Shown: positions 1 through 9,170, counted from the stretch's first letter. The stretch: 64,000 nucleotides of DNA from an uncultured Verrucomicrobiales bacterium (GCA_937905985.1 CALCWC010000088.1:37381-101380), one strand, 5' to 3'. Made by a program: numbers and translations. The notes: generated by a model not told the origin, from the letters alone.

Positions 1-1
1 A

Positions 2-826
2 TTCTCCGCCTTCGTCAACCTCACGGACGACTTCGTGACCGTGGACCGCATCAACGGCAAGTGCTGCGGTGGTGCCCTCGATGCCGTGGTCAAAATCGGC
101 ATTTCGGGCCAGTCCTCATCCGTGGACGGGTACGCCGAGTTGGACTGTGCGGATTTGCAGAAACTCGCCGCCGCATACGGCAAAGAGCAAAAGCCCGCCA
201 ACTGCAGGGGGCAGATACGCTTCCGCTCCCCCTCCACCAACCTGAAAGATTTACAAGCATACGGGGAGGCCAAGATTGAGAACGGCGACCTCATGCAGCT
301 CGGCATCTTCTCTCCCATCAGCGATTTTATCTCCGACATCCCAGGTCACTTCTTTGAACTCAAGGACAAAGCCAACGGCGAGCCCGCCTCTCCCAGCCTC
401 TTCCGCCGCGGCGTCAACGCCATCTTTTCCTCTCCCCAGAAAATCGTCAATGGCATCAGCAACACCGCAGGCCAGCTGCCATTCATGAACCACTTCTTCG
501 CGTACGACATCCAAGACGCCTTCCTCTCCTTCACCATCAAGGACGGCCACTTGAAATCAAGAACCATGAAGGCCATGGGCGCCAACCTCACCGTCAACGC
601 CAATCTGGACCTGGATCTGGATACACTGGCCGTGCAGGGCGACATGTGGCCCAAGCTCTCCAGCGTGCCCAGCGTCATGATTGCCCCCCTCACCTTCCTC
701 TCCAAATTCGTTGTCGACATCAAGCTCTACGGCTCCCTCCAAGACCTGAAGTGGAAGTTCGGCCTGAACGACAAGCTCACCAACGGCGACGATGATGCGC
801 CCCGAGCCCAGACGAAGAAACCCTGA
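2..826 (+). CDS. AsmA-like C-terminal region protein (5' partial)
   Basis: The reading frame is open from base 2, so the gene starts before the window and only the last 274 or so residues are seen. The visible part has the alternating beta-strand pattern of AsmA-like C-terminal regions, including the stretch GDLMQLGIFSPISDF and late strands typical of the family (GSLQDLKWKF). AsmA-like proteins are anchored in the inner membrane and are thought to help move phospholipid or shape the outer membrane. The stop codon overlaps the start of the cardiolipin synthase gene by one base (TGATG), so the two are probably co-translated, which suits a lipid role. The internal GTG at 35 is not a likely start because the open frame continues upstream of it. 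Confidence 0.7.
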   Translation, partial: FSAFVNLTDDFVTVDRINGKCCGGALDAVVKIGISGQSSSVDGYAELDCADLQKLAAAYGKEQKPANCRGQIRFRSPSTNLKDLQAYGEAKIENGDLMQLGIFSPISDFISDIPGHFFELKDKANGEPASPSLFRRGVNAIFSSPQKIVNGISNTAGQLPFMNHFFAYDIQDAFLSFTIKDGHLKSRTMKAMGANLTVNANLDLDLDTLAVQGDMWPKLSSVPSVMIAPLTFLSKFVVDIKLYGSLQDLKWKFGLNDKLTNGDDDAPRAQTKKP

Positions 827-2280
827 TGCAGCCTTATCTCACCACTCCGGCATTCAGCCCCGAAGCAACCGTCATATGGTCGGCTGCAGTGCTGTTCCTG
901 TACGTATGCGTGGCCCTGCCGCTGGCACTGCACTCGCTGATGCACACGCGCTCCACCCAGGGTGCCATTGCGTGGATCATCTGCCTGTTGACCATCCCCA
1001 TCATCACCGTGCCGCTCTACCTGGTTTTCGGCATACGAAACATGGAGCGCCACACCAAGAGGGAAATGCGGGATTGCGGCGCGGAAGCCCTGCAGTCCGC
1101 CATGGAACCGCATCTGGAGGATGGCGGCGTCATTAGCCGCACCTTGCGGAAATGCTGTGGTTCACCTCTCTGCGGCGGCAATGCGGTGGAGCTCCTGCGA
1201 GACGGCAACGACACCTACCCCGAACTGGAGAGGGCCATCCGTGCCGCCAAGAGCTTCGTGCTGGTGGAGTTCTACATCATCCGCAACGACAAGGTGGGCG
1301 AGAAGCTGCGCGATGTGCTGGTGGAGCGGGCCAAGGCCGGGCTGGACGTGTATGTGATCTATGATGAAATAGGCTCCATGAAGCTGGCGCGGGGCTATCT
1401 GGGCACATTGCGCGCCGCCGGGGTCCATGTGGCTCCCTTCAACGGGAAGCGCTTCTGGCTCTCCTCCATCATGCGCGTCAATTTTCGCAACCACCGCAAG
1501 CTCGTGGTGGTGGATGGAGCCCTCGCCTACATGGGCAGCCTCAACATTGGCTTGGAATACTGGCGCAGCAGGCGCCGCCGTTCCCGCAGCGAATACTGGC
1601 GCGACACCTTCATCGGCCTTCGAGGCCCCGCCGTCTGCCAGACCATGCAGAGTTTCATGCGCGATTGGTACCGCGCCACCGGTGAAAACATTGCCGACAA
1701 GGTGCAGGTGCAGCCGATGCCCGCCGGTACGCACCCCTGCCAACTGATTCCCTCCGGCCCCAACGACGGGGCGACAAGCTACTGGCACCTGCTGGTGCAG
1801 GAGATGGCGGCCCACGCCACGGAGCGCCTGTGGATCACCACGCCATACTTCGTGCCGTCGGAAGCAGTGTTCGCCGCCCTGCGGGGCGCGGCCTTGCGCG
1901 GGGTGGATGTTCGCATCCTGGTGCCGCGGAAGAGCGATAACCCGCTGGCCGACCTGGCATTGCTCACCTTCCAGAAAGGGCTGATTTCCAGCGGCGTCAA
2001 GATGCTTGCCTACACCCCCGGCGTGCTGCACGAGAAGGTTACCGTCATGGACCGCAAGCTCTGCAGCGTGGGCTCCGCCAACCTGGACGAGCGCTCCCTG
2101 CGCCTCAACTTCGAGCTCACCATGCTCATGGAGGGAGAGGAGATGAACGCTCGCGTGGCCGCCATGCTGGAGGACGACATGAGCCAGTGTGTGGAGCTTG
2201 GCGCAAACGACTGGGAAAATGCGCGTTGGACAATCCGTGTGGCCTCCCGCCTCTGTCGCCTTCTCTCTCCCGTATTGTGA
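826..2280 (+). CDS. cls: Cardiolipin synthase, phospholipase D type
   Basis: This 484-residue protein has two N-terminal transmembrane segments (about residues 12-32 and 43-65) and then two phospholipase D HKD motifs, NHRKLVVVDG near residue 224 and LHEKVTVMD near residue 402, each followed by a G-S-x-N element. This is the full layout of bacterial ClsA-type enzymes, which condense two phosphatidylglycerols into cardiolipin at the inner membrane; the length is normal. The start overlaps the stop of the AsmA-like gene, so translational coupling is likely. A short linker of about 65 bases with its own promoter separates it from the next gene. Confidence 0.92.
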   Translation: MQPYLTTPAFSPEATVIWSAAVLFLYVCVALPLALHSLMHTRSTQGAIAWIICLLTIPIITVPLYLVFGIRNMERHTKREMRDCGAEALQSAMEPHLEDGGVISRTLRKCCGSPLCGGNAVELLRDGNDTYPELERAIRAAKSFVLVEFYIIRNDKVGEKLRDVLVERAKAGLDVYVIYDEIGSMKLARGYLGTLRAAGVHVAPFNGKRFWLSSIMRVNFRNHRKLVVVDGALAYMGSLNIGLEYWRSRRRRSRSEYWRDTFIGLRGPAVCQTMQSFMRDWYRATGENIADKVQVQPMPAGTHPCQLIPSGPNDGATSYWHLLVQEMAAHATERLWITTPYFVPSEAVFAALRGAALRGVDVRILVPRKSDNPLADLALLTFQKGLISSGVKMLAYTPGVLHEKVTVMDRKLCSVGSANLDERSLRLNFELTMLMEGEEMNARVAAMLEDDMSQCVELGANDWENARWTIRVASRLCRLLSPVL

Positions 2281-2310
2281 TGGGCACCCGCTTCTCAAGC
2301 TACGCCAAGA

Positions 2311-2339
2311 TTGACATTCCCTGCCGGCTATGGTAAAGA
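2311..2339 (+). promoter_or_regulatory. Promoter of the CBM9-like gene
   Basis: TTGACA at 2311-2316, a 17-bp spacer and TAAAGA at 2334-2339, 7 bp before the ATG at 2347. The TTG at 2311 is in frame but is the -35 box, so it is not the start codon. Confidence 0.5.
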
Positions 2340-2346
2340 TAACGGG

Positions 2347-2901
2347 ATGGAACGAGAGAACGGAAATTTGAGCGGGGAGCTGCGCAAGGAATGGTACGGC
2401 ACGGAGCTGCCGGAACCTGTTCGGTACGCGTTTCAGGTGGTGAATGGCAAGCTGGTGTACACGGCCGGGCAACACCGCGCCGTGAAGGTTCACCCCACCG
2501 CCAAGCCCGGTGACTTCGTGGAGGGCTTGTGGGAATACGACACCGCGGAATTCTTCCTCTCCAACGCGGAGGGCACGCGCTACATGGAGTTCAACCTTTC
2601 CCCAAACGGCGCCTGGTGGGCTTGCGTGTTCACCGAACCGCGCGTCCGCGATTTGTCCGTCCCCCCCCTGACCTCCGTGGAAACTCGGGGCAACATTGCA
2701 CCCGACGGCTCCTGGGAGTGCCGCGCGTCCCTGCCCCTGGCGTATCTGGAGACCATCGGCATCAACCCCGCCCATTGCCGACTCGCTGCCGCCGCCATCC
2801 AGAACTCCCCGGACTACCTCTATTTGACCACCTCCAACGATCTCCACGGAGAACCGGACTTCCACCGCCCGTGGTCCTGGGACATCACCAGCCTCGTCTG
2901 A
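2347..2901 (+). CDS. CBM9-like / DOMON-like sugar-binding domain protein
   Basis: A 184-residue protein without an obvious signal peptide. Its sequence (aromatic-rich strands such as LWEYDTAEFFLSN and YMEFNLSPNGAWWACVF) resembles the family 9 carbohydrate-binding-like beta-sandwich found as a stand-alone protein in many Bacteroidota and Verrucomicrobiota. No catalytic motif is visible. The ATG at 2347 is preferred over an in-frame TTG because the latter lies in a promoter -35 box. It ends 6 bases before dnaG and is probably cotranscribed with it. Its actual ligand and cellular role are unknown. Confidence 0.6.
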   Translation: MERENGNLSGELRKEWYGTELPEPVRYAFQVVNGKLVYTAGQHRAVKVHPTAKPGDFVEGLWEYDTAEFFLSNAEGTRYMEFNLSPNGAWWACVFTEPRVRDLSVPPLTSVETRGNIAPDGSWECRASLPLAYLETIGINPAHCRLAAAAIQNSPDYLYLTTSNDLHGEPDFHRPWSWDITSLV

Positions 2902-2907
2902 CCCGCC

Positions 2908-4779
2908 ATGCCCAGAATCGTCCAGGAATGCGTGGAGCGCATCAAGAGCTCGGTCGATATCGTGGAGCTTGTGGGGCGGTACATCCAGCTGCGCCGCGCA
3001 GGCAACTCGTGGAAGGCATGCTGCCCGTTCCACAATGAGAAGACCCCGTCGTTCCACGTGAATCCGGCGCGCCAAGCCTTCAAGTGCTTCGGTTGCGGCG
3101 TGGGCGGAGACGGCGTGAAGTTCCTGATGATGTTCGAGAACCTGGACTATCCCACCGCGTTGCGCCGTATCGCGGACATCAACGGCATCCCGGTCATTGA
3201 GGAGGAGGAGAACCCGGAGGCCGCCCGTCTGCGCATGCTCCGCTCCCGCATCATCCAGCTCAACTCCCTCGCGTCATCCTACTTCCACCGCAAGCTCTGC
3301 CGCGACAAATCCGCCTCACACGTGCGGGAATACCTCAAGCAGCGTGAATTCAACATCGAGATTGCCAAGGCTTGGGAACTCGGCTGGGCCCCGCTCGACT
3401 ACCGCGAGCTCGCAGACCTGGCCGCCTCCAACGGTATGGACTCCCGCCTGCAGGTGGACGCCTACCTGCTGGGCAACGGCCGCAGCGGCGCATACCCCGT
3501 GTTCCGTGACCGCCTGATGTTTCCCATCCGCAACGTGCGCGGCGAGGTGGTGGGCTTCTCCGGCCGCATCATGCAGGAGGGGCAAGACCCCCGCAAATAC
3601 GTCAACACCGCGGAAACGGCAGCCTTCCGGAAGGGAGAGCTCCTCTTCGGGCTCCACAAGGCCACCGGCCCTATCGCCAAGGCCGGCATGTGCGTGGTGG
3701 TCTGCGAGGGCCAGCTGGATGTCATCGCCTGCCATGAGAAGGCCGATATCCGCAACGCCGTGGCCGGTCTCGGGACCGCGTTCACCGATGAGCACGCCAA
3801 GATGCTCCACAAGTACGCTTCCAAGGCCATCCTTTGCTACGACGGCGACAACGCAGGCATCAAGGCCAGCGAAAAGACCTTCCGAAAGCTCGCACAGGTC
3901 GGCATGAACGTCTACCAGGCCCCCCTGCCGCCGGGCGAGGACCCCGATTCCCTCATCAAGCACAGTGGTGCGGATGCCTTGCGCCAGGCCATTGCCGCTG
4001 CCAAGCCCTATCTGGAGCTCCGCGCAGGTATCGAGCTGGCTGCCATCCAGAACGCCAACGACCGCGCAGCCCTCATCCCCAGAATGGCCGATTTGGCCTC
4101 CGAAATCGCAGACCCCACACGCCGAGACGTCGCCGTGATGGATCTCGCCACCCGCCTCAACACCGGGCTGGACGACTTCCGAGCCATCGTCAACGACATC
4201 ATCAAAGCCCGCAAGGAAGACACCCGCAAGGATTTCCGCCAGCAGGACGAACCCTCCTACCTGGACTACGACGACCCCGAGGCCCAGTACGGCATGCAGG
4301 ATGAGGAACCCGTCCGTGTGGTCCCCATCCGCATCCATCCCTCCATCCTCTCCATCATCACCCTTGCCGCCGGGCACAAGGAGATGCAAGAGCTTTTCAT
4401 TGACCGCATCGAAGACCTTCAGGAACCCATTCAAAAGCTCTCAGGCGGTATGATTCTCCAACGCCTTATGGAAAAGATGCCTGAGCCCGGCGATGCCGAC
4501 CAATGGCAGGACTTCATCGCATCTTTAGCTCCGGAACAGGCCGCCGCCTTGAGAGACGTCTCCAACGACCCCCTGCCCGTCACGGGAGACCTTCAGGCTC
4601 ACGTCAACAGCGCTTGCAACGTTGCCGCACGCGAAGCTATCAAGGCTGATATCGACACCATCAAAGCCCGCATCTTGGACGCTTCCCTCACCAAGGAGGC
4701 GCGCGTTGAACTTGGCCAGCAGCTCTCTGAGCTAACTCTGCTCCTTAAGGAGGAAATCCCGAAAGAGAAAAAAGACTAG
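2908..4779 (+). CDS. dnaG: DNA primase
   Basis: This 623-residue protein carries the DnaG plan: an N-terminal CHC2 zinc finger (CCPFHNEKTPSF ... FKCFGCGVGGD, residues 38-68), the catalytic core with the TOPRIM motif VVCEGQLDV near residue 270 and the acidic CYDGDNAG near 311, and a C-terminal helicase-interaction-like region. It makes RNA primers for replication at the fork. Length is normal. It lies 6 bases after the CBM9-like gene; the 3' flank is AT-rich and without a clear terminator hairpin. Confidence 0.95.
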   Translation: MPRIVQECVERIKSSVDIVELVGRYIQLRRAGNSWKACCPFHNEKTPSFHVNPARQAFKCFGCGVGGDGVKFLMMFENLDYPTALRRIADINGIPVIEEEENPEAARLRMLRSRIIQLNSLASSYFHRKLCRDKSASHVREYLKQREFNIEIAKAWELGWAPLDYRELADLAASNGMDSRLQVDAYLLGNGRSGAYPVFRDRLMFPIRNVRGEVVGFSGRIMQEGQDPRKYVNTAETAAFRKGELLFGLHKATGPIAKAGMCVVVCEGQLDVIACHEKADIRNAVAGLGTAFTDEHAKMLHKYASKAILCYDGDNAGIKASEKTFRKLAQVGMNVYQAPLPPGEDPDSLIKHSGADALRQAIAAAKPYLELRAGIELAAIQNANDRAALIPRMADLASEIADPTRRDVAVMDLATRLNTGLDDFRAIVNDIIKARKEDTRKDFRQQDEPSYLDYDDPEAQYGMQDEEPVRVVPIRIHPSILSIITLAAGHKEMQELFIDRIEDLQEPIQKLSGGMILQRLMEKMPEPGDADQWQDFIASLAPEQAAALRDVSNDPLPVTGDLQAHVNSACNVAAREAIKADIDTIKARILDASLTKEARVELGQQLSELTLLLKEEIPKEKKD

Positions 4780-5057
4780 CCTACACATGTGAACCAAAGT
4801 TTTGCCTATCCTGTGCGCCAAAATAAAGGACATTCAGGATGACAATGTTTTATTCTTGTTCATCGTAGTATATTGTTTATAAATGGTTTTAGAGTGACAT
4901 TTTATCTACTTTTTTTCAAAAACAATCAACAATTTCTTTCGACAAGAGGATTCGGCTTGACATAGTGAAGAGGGGTGGTAAACTAGCCTCAAGCGAGCAT
5001 CACGACAAATTGCTTGACAATCTACAGATGTAATAAACATTATACAGCGTGTTTACA
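4780..5057. other. AT-rich intergenic segment with possible promoter
   Basis: These 278 bases are much richer in A+T than their surroundings and hold no convincing gene. A possible promoter for the Fic-fold gene is TTGACA near 4958 with TAAACT 16 bases on. A second TTGACA lies near 5014 without a well-spaced -10 box. The composition break suggests foreign DNA or a relic junction. Confidence 0.4.
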
Positions 5058-6203
5058 ATGGATAGCAACGACCAAAATTCTATACGATTTCCAACAACAA
5101 TCCCTGTGAGCGGGCATTATCGCCTATGGCTGCTGCTGGGAGAGGTCTGCGCGGTGCTCCGTGAGGTCCAGGGGACGCCCCTCCCCCCACAAGAGGCAGC
5201 GAATGTGGAGGAAAAGTACCTGTTTCGCTGCGTACAGTCAACGGTCGCATCTAACGGCAACCCATTGACTGAGAACGAGATAAGCGACATTATAACCCGC
5301 TTCGGAAAGGGGGGGCTGGAGGAAAACGCGCGAGAGCGCGAAATTTGGAACGTCATTCAGGCGTGCCAGGGCTTGGTGCGCGCCACGCGCAAGCTCAACG
5401 TGCCGAAATACGATACCGACTACCTGGGGCGCATCAACGCGACGGTGCTGGACGGGCTTGCGCTTCCCGATGGAGAGGAGGGCGGCAGCGTGAGGCGCGG
5501 CGAGGTGGAGGGCATCGGCCTGTCTGCGGAGAAATGCCGCTTTGCGCTGGAGCGCTACTGCTTCTGGGTGGGCTCGGACACCTTTTCGGCGGAGAACACG
5601 GAGATGCAGCGCATGGTGGACATACTGCGCGCGCTGATGGCGCACGCCTACCTGCTGCTGATACGCCCCTACCCCGACGGCAACGAGAGGACTGCGCGGC
5701 TGGCGGAGCTGTTCCTGCTGATGGGTTCGGGCATACCCGCCCCGGCAGCCTTCCTTCTCGGCGTCTACTCCACCTCCGCGTGCAAGCGTATGGTGCAGGA
5801 GCTTGCCAACCAAGACACCGAGCCCGGCAGCGCGACGTGGGACGCCTTTTTCATAGACTCGCTGGAGGGGTGGAGCGGTGCCTTGCGCGGGTTGCTGGCA
5901 GATTTGCGGGAATACCGCCTGCACGCGGCTTGGCGGCAGCATGTGGAGGATTTTTTTCGCAACAGCCCCACGGAAAAGACCGGCACGCGCCGCCGCGACC
6001 TCCTGCTCTCCCTTCCGGCCGTGCCAACACCCATCAATGCGTTTTCCGACATCCCGCAGAAGGTGTTCTACACGCACTACCGCCACAAGAACCTTCGCAC
6101 GCTGAGCCGCGACTTGGTGGAGCTGGTGCAAGGCGGCCTGCTGGAGCACACGCGGGAGGGATACAGGCCCAGGCGTGAGACGGTGATACCGTGGGGAAAC
6201 TAA
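5058..6203 (+). CDS. Fic-fold protein with degenerate active site
   Basis: A 381-residue protein with Fic-protein architecture: N-terminal helical region, Fic core and a C-terminal winged-helix-like region (about 305-381). Fic enzymes normally transfer AMP to a target hydroxyl using a motif beginning HPFxDGNGR. Here the corresponding stretch is RPYPDGNERTAR (203-214): the catalytic His is Arg203 and the second anion-hole Gly is Glu210. The inhibitory motif usually S/T-x-x-x-E-G-N reads TVASNGN, with Asn66 in place of Glu. Catalysis and its autoinhibition therefore seem to have been lost together, and classical AMPylation is unlikely. ATG 5058 is preferred over GTG 5049. The gene follows an AT-rich gap and faces the next gene convergently. 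A binding or scaffold role is possible but unproven. Confidence 0.75.
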   Translation: MDSNDQNSIRFPTTIPVSGHYRLWLLLGEVCAVLREVQGTPLPPQEAANVEEKYLFRCVQSTVASNGNPLTENEISDIITRFGKGGLEENAREREIWNVIQACQGLVRATRKLNVPKYDTDYLGRINATVLDGLALPDGEEGGSVRRGEVEGIGLSAEKCRFALERYCFWVGSDTFSAENTEMQRMVDILRALMAHAYLLLIRPYPDGNERTARLAELFLLMGSGIPAPAAFLLGVYSTSACKRMVQELANQDTEPGSATWDAFFIDSLEGWSGALRGLLADLREYRLHAAWRQHVEDFFRNSPTEKTGTRRRDLLLSLPAVPTPINAFSDIPQKVFYTHYRHKNLRTLSRDLVELVQGGLLEHTREGYRPRRETVIPWGN

Positions 6204-6206
6204 TGT

Positions 6207-6224
6207 ACTGATTGGAAAATCAGT
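6207..6224. terminator. Stem-loop between convergent genes
   Basis: Perfect 7-bp inverted repeat ACTGATT / AATCAGT with a GGAA loop, placed in the 16-bp gap between the Fic-fold gene and the convergent EEP gene and overlapping the latter's stop codon. There is no strong T-run, so termination is a guess. Confidence 0.35.
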
Positions 6225-7245
6225 GCAATTCGCACCAGACGGCGCGGTGGTCGCTGGCGTGCTTGGGCGTGGGCGGGGCCACACCCATCTTGGCGCGCTT
6301 CATGCGGGATTGCAGGACCTTGTTGACGAAAATCATGTCGTAGGTCAGGTACTCCTTGCCTGCCTTGTAATAGATGGTCCACCCCTCGCCGCGGGCATCC
6401 GTGGGTTCCAAGCGCTTCATGGCGGCATCCTTGGATACACCCTGTTCCATCTGCTTGATGGCGGGCGTGCCGGGGCCGTCGTTCCAGTCGCCGTAGATCA
6501 GGGTGGGAATACCGGGTTGCTCGCGGCTGATTTTCTGGAGGTACATGGAGAGGGTGATGGCCTCTCGCTGGCGCAGGCTGTCCGCAGCAGCCTCGTCATC
6601 CGCCACATGCGACTTCAAATGAGCGCCGATAATGCGGAACAGGCGGCCATCGGGCACCTTCACCACCACATCCAGGATGCCGCGCAGCATCTTGCGGTTC
6701 TGTTCTCCGTATAGCGGGTAGTCCGCGGTGGAGTGATCTTGCACGATGGGGTGGCGGGAAAGCACGGCAAGCGCGCGTTCCTCGCCCTCGCGCTCCAGCA
6801 CGCGGTAGTAGGGGTATTCGCGCCCCATCTTGGACAAGCGGGAGCGCAGGTCGTTGAGAGAGACTTCTCCACCCACCTCCACCAGTCCGATGATGTCGGG
6901 AGCCTGGTCGGAAATCCCCTTGGCCACGGCATTGCGGGCGGCGACGGGTTTGGGGCTGCTGACATAGCGGCTGCGTGTGCGTTCGCCCTCCACAAAGTAG
7001 TTCTCAACGTTCTGCATGAGGAAGCGGACCGCCGGCCCGGTTTCCGGGATTTCCTTGCCGGAAACGCTGGTATTTGCCTGGGCCTGCTGCTCCGGCACGG
7101 CGGGCTGCTCCGGCGGGGTGCCGTCCTCCTTGGTATCGCCCCAATAGTGGAAGACAAGCGCCAGAACCACCACCAGCAGCAACCCAAGCAGGCTGTCGCC
7201 GCGCATGCCTTTGCCGCCCTTGCGGCCGCTGTTGTCCTTGATCAT
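6220..7245 (-). CDS. Membrane-anchored endonuclease/exonuclease/phosphatase family protein
   Basis: A 341-residue protein with a short basic N-terminus, one membrane segment (about residues 17-34), a Pro/Gln-rich linker, and an EEP (DNase I-like) domain. Family motifs are in order: Asn in MQNVENYF, the metal-binding Glu in IGLVEVGG, GAHLKS, GDWND, and the C-terminal ASDHRAVW with the catalytic His. Such domains hydrolyse phosphodiester or phosphomonoester bonds in nucleic acids, sphingomyelin or inositol phosphates; the substrate cannot be told from sequence. The anchor suggests a periplasmic enzyme. It follows hemB by 12 bases and is likely cotranscribed with it. Confidence 0.8.
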   Translation of the reverse strand: MIKDNSGRKGGKGMRGDSLLGLLLVVVLALVFHYWGDTKEDGTPPEQPAVPEQQAQANTSVSGKEIPETGPAVRFLMQNVENYFVEGERTRSRYVSSPKPVAARNAVAKGISDQAPDIIGLVEVGGEVSLNDLRSRLSKMGREYPYYRVLEREGEERALAVLSRHPIVQDHSTADYPLYGEQNRKMLRGILDVVVKVPDGRLFRIIGAHLKSHVADDEAAADSLRQREAITLSMYLQKISREQPGIPTLIYGDWNDGPGTPAIKQMEQGVSKDAAMKRLEPTDARGEGWTIYYKAGKEYLTYDMIFVNKVLQSRMKRAKMGVAPPTPKHASDHRAVWCELH

Positions 7246-7257
7246 GGCAGGGAAAAA

Positions 7258-8250
7258 CTACTCGGAAAGCCAGCGCGCCACGTCCGGTGCGGCGTAGGTG
7301 AGAATCATGTCGGCCCCGGCGCGGCGGATGCTCAGCAGGGACTCCATCATGGCGGCGCGTTCGTCCAGCCAGCCGGACTTGGCGGCGGCCTTCACCATCA
7401 GGTACTCGCCGCTCACATGGTACGCGGCAATGGGCAGATTGGTGCGGCGGCGCATCTCCGCTATCACGTCGAGGTACAGCGTGGCGGGCTTCACCATCAG
7501 GAAATCCGCGCCCTCCGCTGCATCCAGCTCGGCCTCGCGTATGGCCTCTCGGATGTTGCCGGGATCCATCTGGTAGGTCTTCTTGTCGCCGAACTTGGGC
7601 GCGCTGCCCAGCGCCCCTCGGAACGGGCCGTACAGGGCAGACGCGTACTTGGCGGTGTAGCTCATGAGGGAGACGCCCGTAAAGCCCTCGGCATCCAGCG
7701 CGGCGCGGAGCGCGGCAATGCGGCCGTCCATCATGTCGCTGGGAGAGATGATGTCCGCCCCTGCCCTGGCGTGGCAGAGGGCCTGCTTCACCAGGGCCTC
7801 CACGGTCTCGTCGTTGAGGATTTCATACCCGCCGTCGGGGAACTCTCGCACGATGCCGTCCTGGCCGTAGGTGTTGAAGGGGTCGAGCGCCACATCGGTC
7901 ATCACGCACATCTGCGGGGTTTCCGCCTTGATGGCGCGGATGGCGCGGGGCACCACGCCGTCGGGGTTCCAGGCCTCGCTGCCCTGCGCGTCCTTCTTTT
8001 CCTCCGGCACCACCGCAAACAGGTCGATGCAGCCGATACCCAGCTCCAGCAGGCGCCGGCATTCCTCCACTATCCCCCCCACGCTCCAGCGCGTGCAGCC
8101 GGAAAGCGACTCGATTGGCGTGTCCTCATCCCCCTCCTGCACAAACATGGGGTAGATCAGGTGGGCGGCTGTCAGCGAGCTTTCGCGCATCAGGCCGCGC
8201 ACCACCTCGCTCTTGCGGTTCCGGCGCGGGCGTATCGGCAGGTTCATCAT
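7258..8250 (-). CDS. hemB: Porphobilinogen synthase (delta-aminolevulinate dehydratase)
   Basis: A 330-residue enzyme that condenses two 5-aminolevulinate molecules to porphobilinogen in heme synthesis. The two active-site lysines lie in MSYTAKYAS and LMVKPA. The metal-site region reads DVALDPFNTYGQDG, with Asp where zinc-type enzymes have Cys, so this belongs to the Mg-dependent, zinc-independent group. Length matches the family. Two ATGs are adjacent at the start (8250); the promoter's -10 box ends only 6 bp before the first, which suggests a leaderless mRNA. Confidence 0.96.
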   Translation of the reverse strand: MMNLPIRPRRNRKSEVVRGLMRESSLTAAHLIYPMFVQEGDEDTPIESLSGCTRWSVGGIVEECRRLLELGIGCIDLFAVVPEEKKDAQGSEAWNPDGVVPRAIRAIKAETPQMCVMTDVALDPFNTYGQDGIVREFPDGGYEILNDETVEALVKQALCHARAGADIISPSDMMDGRIAALRAALDAEGFTGVSLMSYTAKYASALYGPFRGALGSAPKFGDKKTYQMDPGNIREAIREAELDAAEGADFLMVKPATLYLDVIAEMRRRTNLPIAAYHVSGEYLMVKAAAKSGWLDERAAMMESLLSIRRAGADMILTYAAPDVARWLSE

Positions 8251-8256
8251 GGCGCG

Positions 8257-8285
8257 ATTATATTACAGCACACGCGTGAATGCAA
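8257..8285 (-). promoter_or_regulatory. hemB promoter
   Basis: On the minus strand TTGCAT (8285-8280), 17-bp spacer, TATAAT (8262-8257), then 6 bp to the ATG at 8250. Transcription would begin at or next to the start codon. Confidence 0.7.
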
Positions 8286-8294
8286 GGTTTAGCC

Positions 8295-8323
8295 TTGATG
8301 GCGGGGCGGCGTGCCTGTAGAAT
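8295..8323 (+). promoter_or_regulatory. Promoter of the CPBP protease gene
   Basis: TTGATG (8295-8300), 17-bp spacer, TAGAAT (8318-8323), 6 bp to the ATG at 8330. Its -35 box is 9 bp from the hemB -35 box on the opposite strand. Confidence 0.6.
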
Positions 8324-8329
8324 AGGGAC

Positions 8330-9160
8330 ATGCTGGCAGATGCAGCAAATGTGTTGATACCCCATGAGCAGGCGGAGGTCTGCGTGGTGGCGTTTGCTTT
8401 GGCGCTGTGTTACGCGCTGTGGTTCTGCGGGGCCCTGGCGCGATGGGCGGGCGGCGGGCTGCCTGCGGTGCCGCAATACCCCGGCAGCCTGTTTCCCAAC
8501 AAGGGGGACCAGATGCTCACGGCAGGCTTTTTACTTGTCTTCATCTGGTGCACTGTGATGGCGGGGGGAGGCGGGGCGGACGACGGCAGCCGGCCAAACG
8601 CGCTGGAGCTGCTGTTCAACCTCGTGTTCACGCTGGTGCTGTACACGCCGATGCTGGTGCGCTACTTCACGCTCAAGAAGCTGCCGCGGCCGCGCTTCGG
8701 TATTATACAGAGCGGGTTGATGGTGCTGGGCTTCTTGATGATTTGCTGGCTGGGCACCGCAGCGGTGGAGGCATCGGGCATCAACGACTGGCTCATCCGG
8801 ACGACCTCCTGCCCAGAGCAGCAGGAGGTGGTGGAGGAGCTGCAGGAAGGCAGCGGCTTGGCCCCGTTCTTCATCGCCGTTGCCGCGGTCATCCAGGCTC
8901 CTATTTGCGAGGAATGCGCGTTCCGCGGCTTCCTGTACAACATCTTGAAAAAGCACGCGGGCAGGGTGAGCGCCACACTTGCTTCCGCATTGCTGTTCGC
9001 GGCGGTGCATGCATCCCTTCCGCAATTGCTGCCGCTGTTCATCTTCGGCGTGGTGCAGTGCCTGGCGTACGAGAAGGCCAAATCCCTGTGGCTGCCGATG
9101 TGCATCCACGCCGCGTTCAACAGCGCAGCCGTCCTTATGCTCATCCTTCAATCTTCCTAG
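8330..9160 (+). CDS. CPBP family intramembrane glutamic endopeptidase
   Basis: A 276-residue polytopic protein with about seven hydrophobic segments and the three CPBP (CAAX protease / bacteriocin-processing) motifs: EECAFRG with the paired glutamates and Arg near 190, FAAVHAS with the first His near 224, and HAAFNS near 262. Family members are Rce1-like membrane proteases; the bacterial substrates are mostly unknown. It is transcribed divergently from hemB and lies 10 bases upstream of thiL. Confidence 0.85.
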   Translation: MLADAANVLIPHEQAEVCVVAFALALCYALWFCGALARWAGGGLPAVPQYPGSLFPNKGDQMLTAGFLLVFIWCTVMAGGGGADDGSRPNALELLFNLVFTLVLYTPMLVRYFTLKKLPRPRFGIIQSGLMVLGFLMICWLGTAAVEASGINDWLIRTTSCPEQQEVVEELQEGSGLAPFFIAVAAVIQAPICEECAFRGFLYNILKKHAGRVSATLASALLFAAVHASLPQLLPLFIFGVVQCLAYEKAKSLWLPMCIHAAFNSAAVLMLILQSS

Positions 9161-9170
9161 CCATTCCCCC

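Noticed and set aside
2311..2346. TTG start for the CBM9-like gene
   Set aside because: The TTG is the -35 box of a well-spaced promoter.
1162..3075. 637-codon open frame on the minus strand
   Set aside because: Antisense to cls, the CBM9-like gene and the start of dnaG; a product of high GC and shows no family motif.
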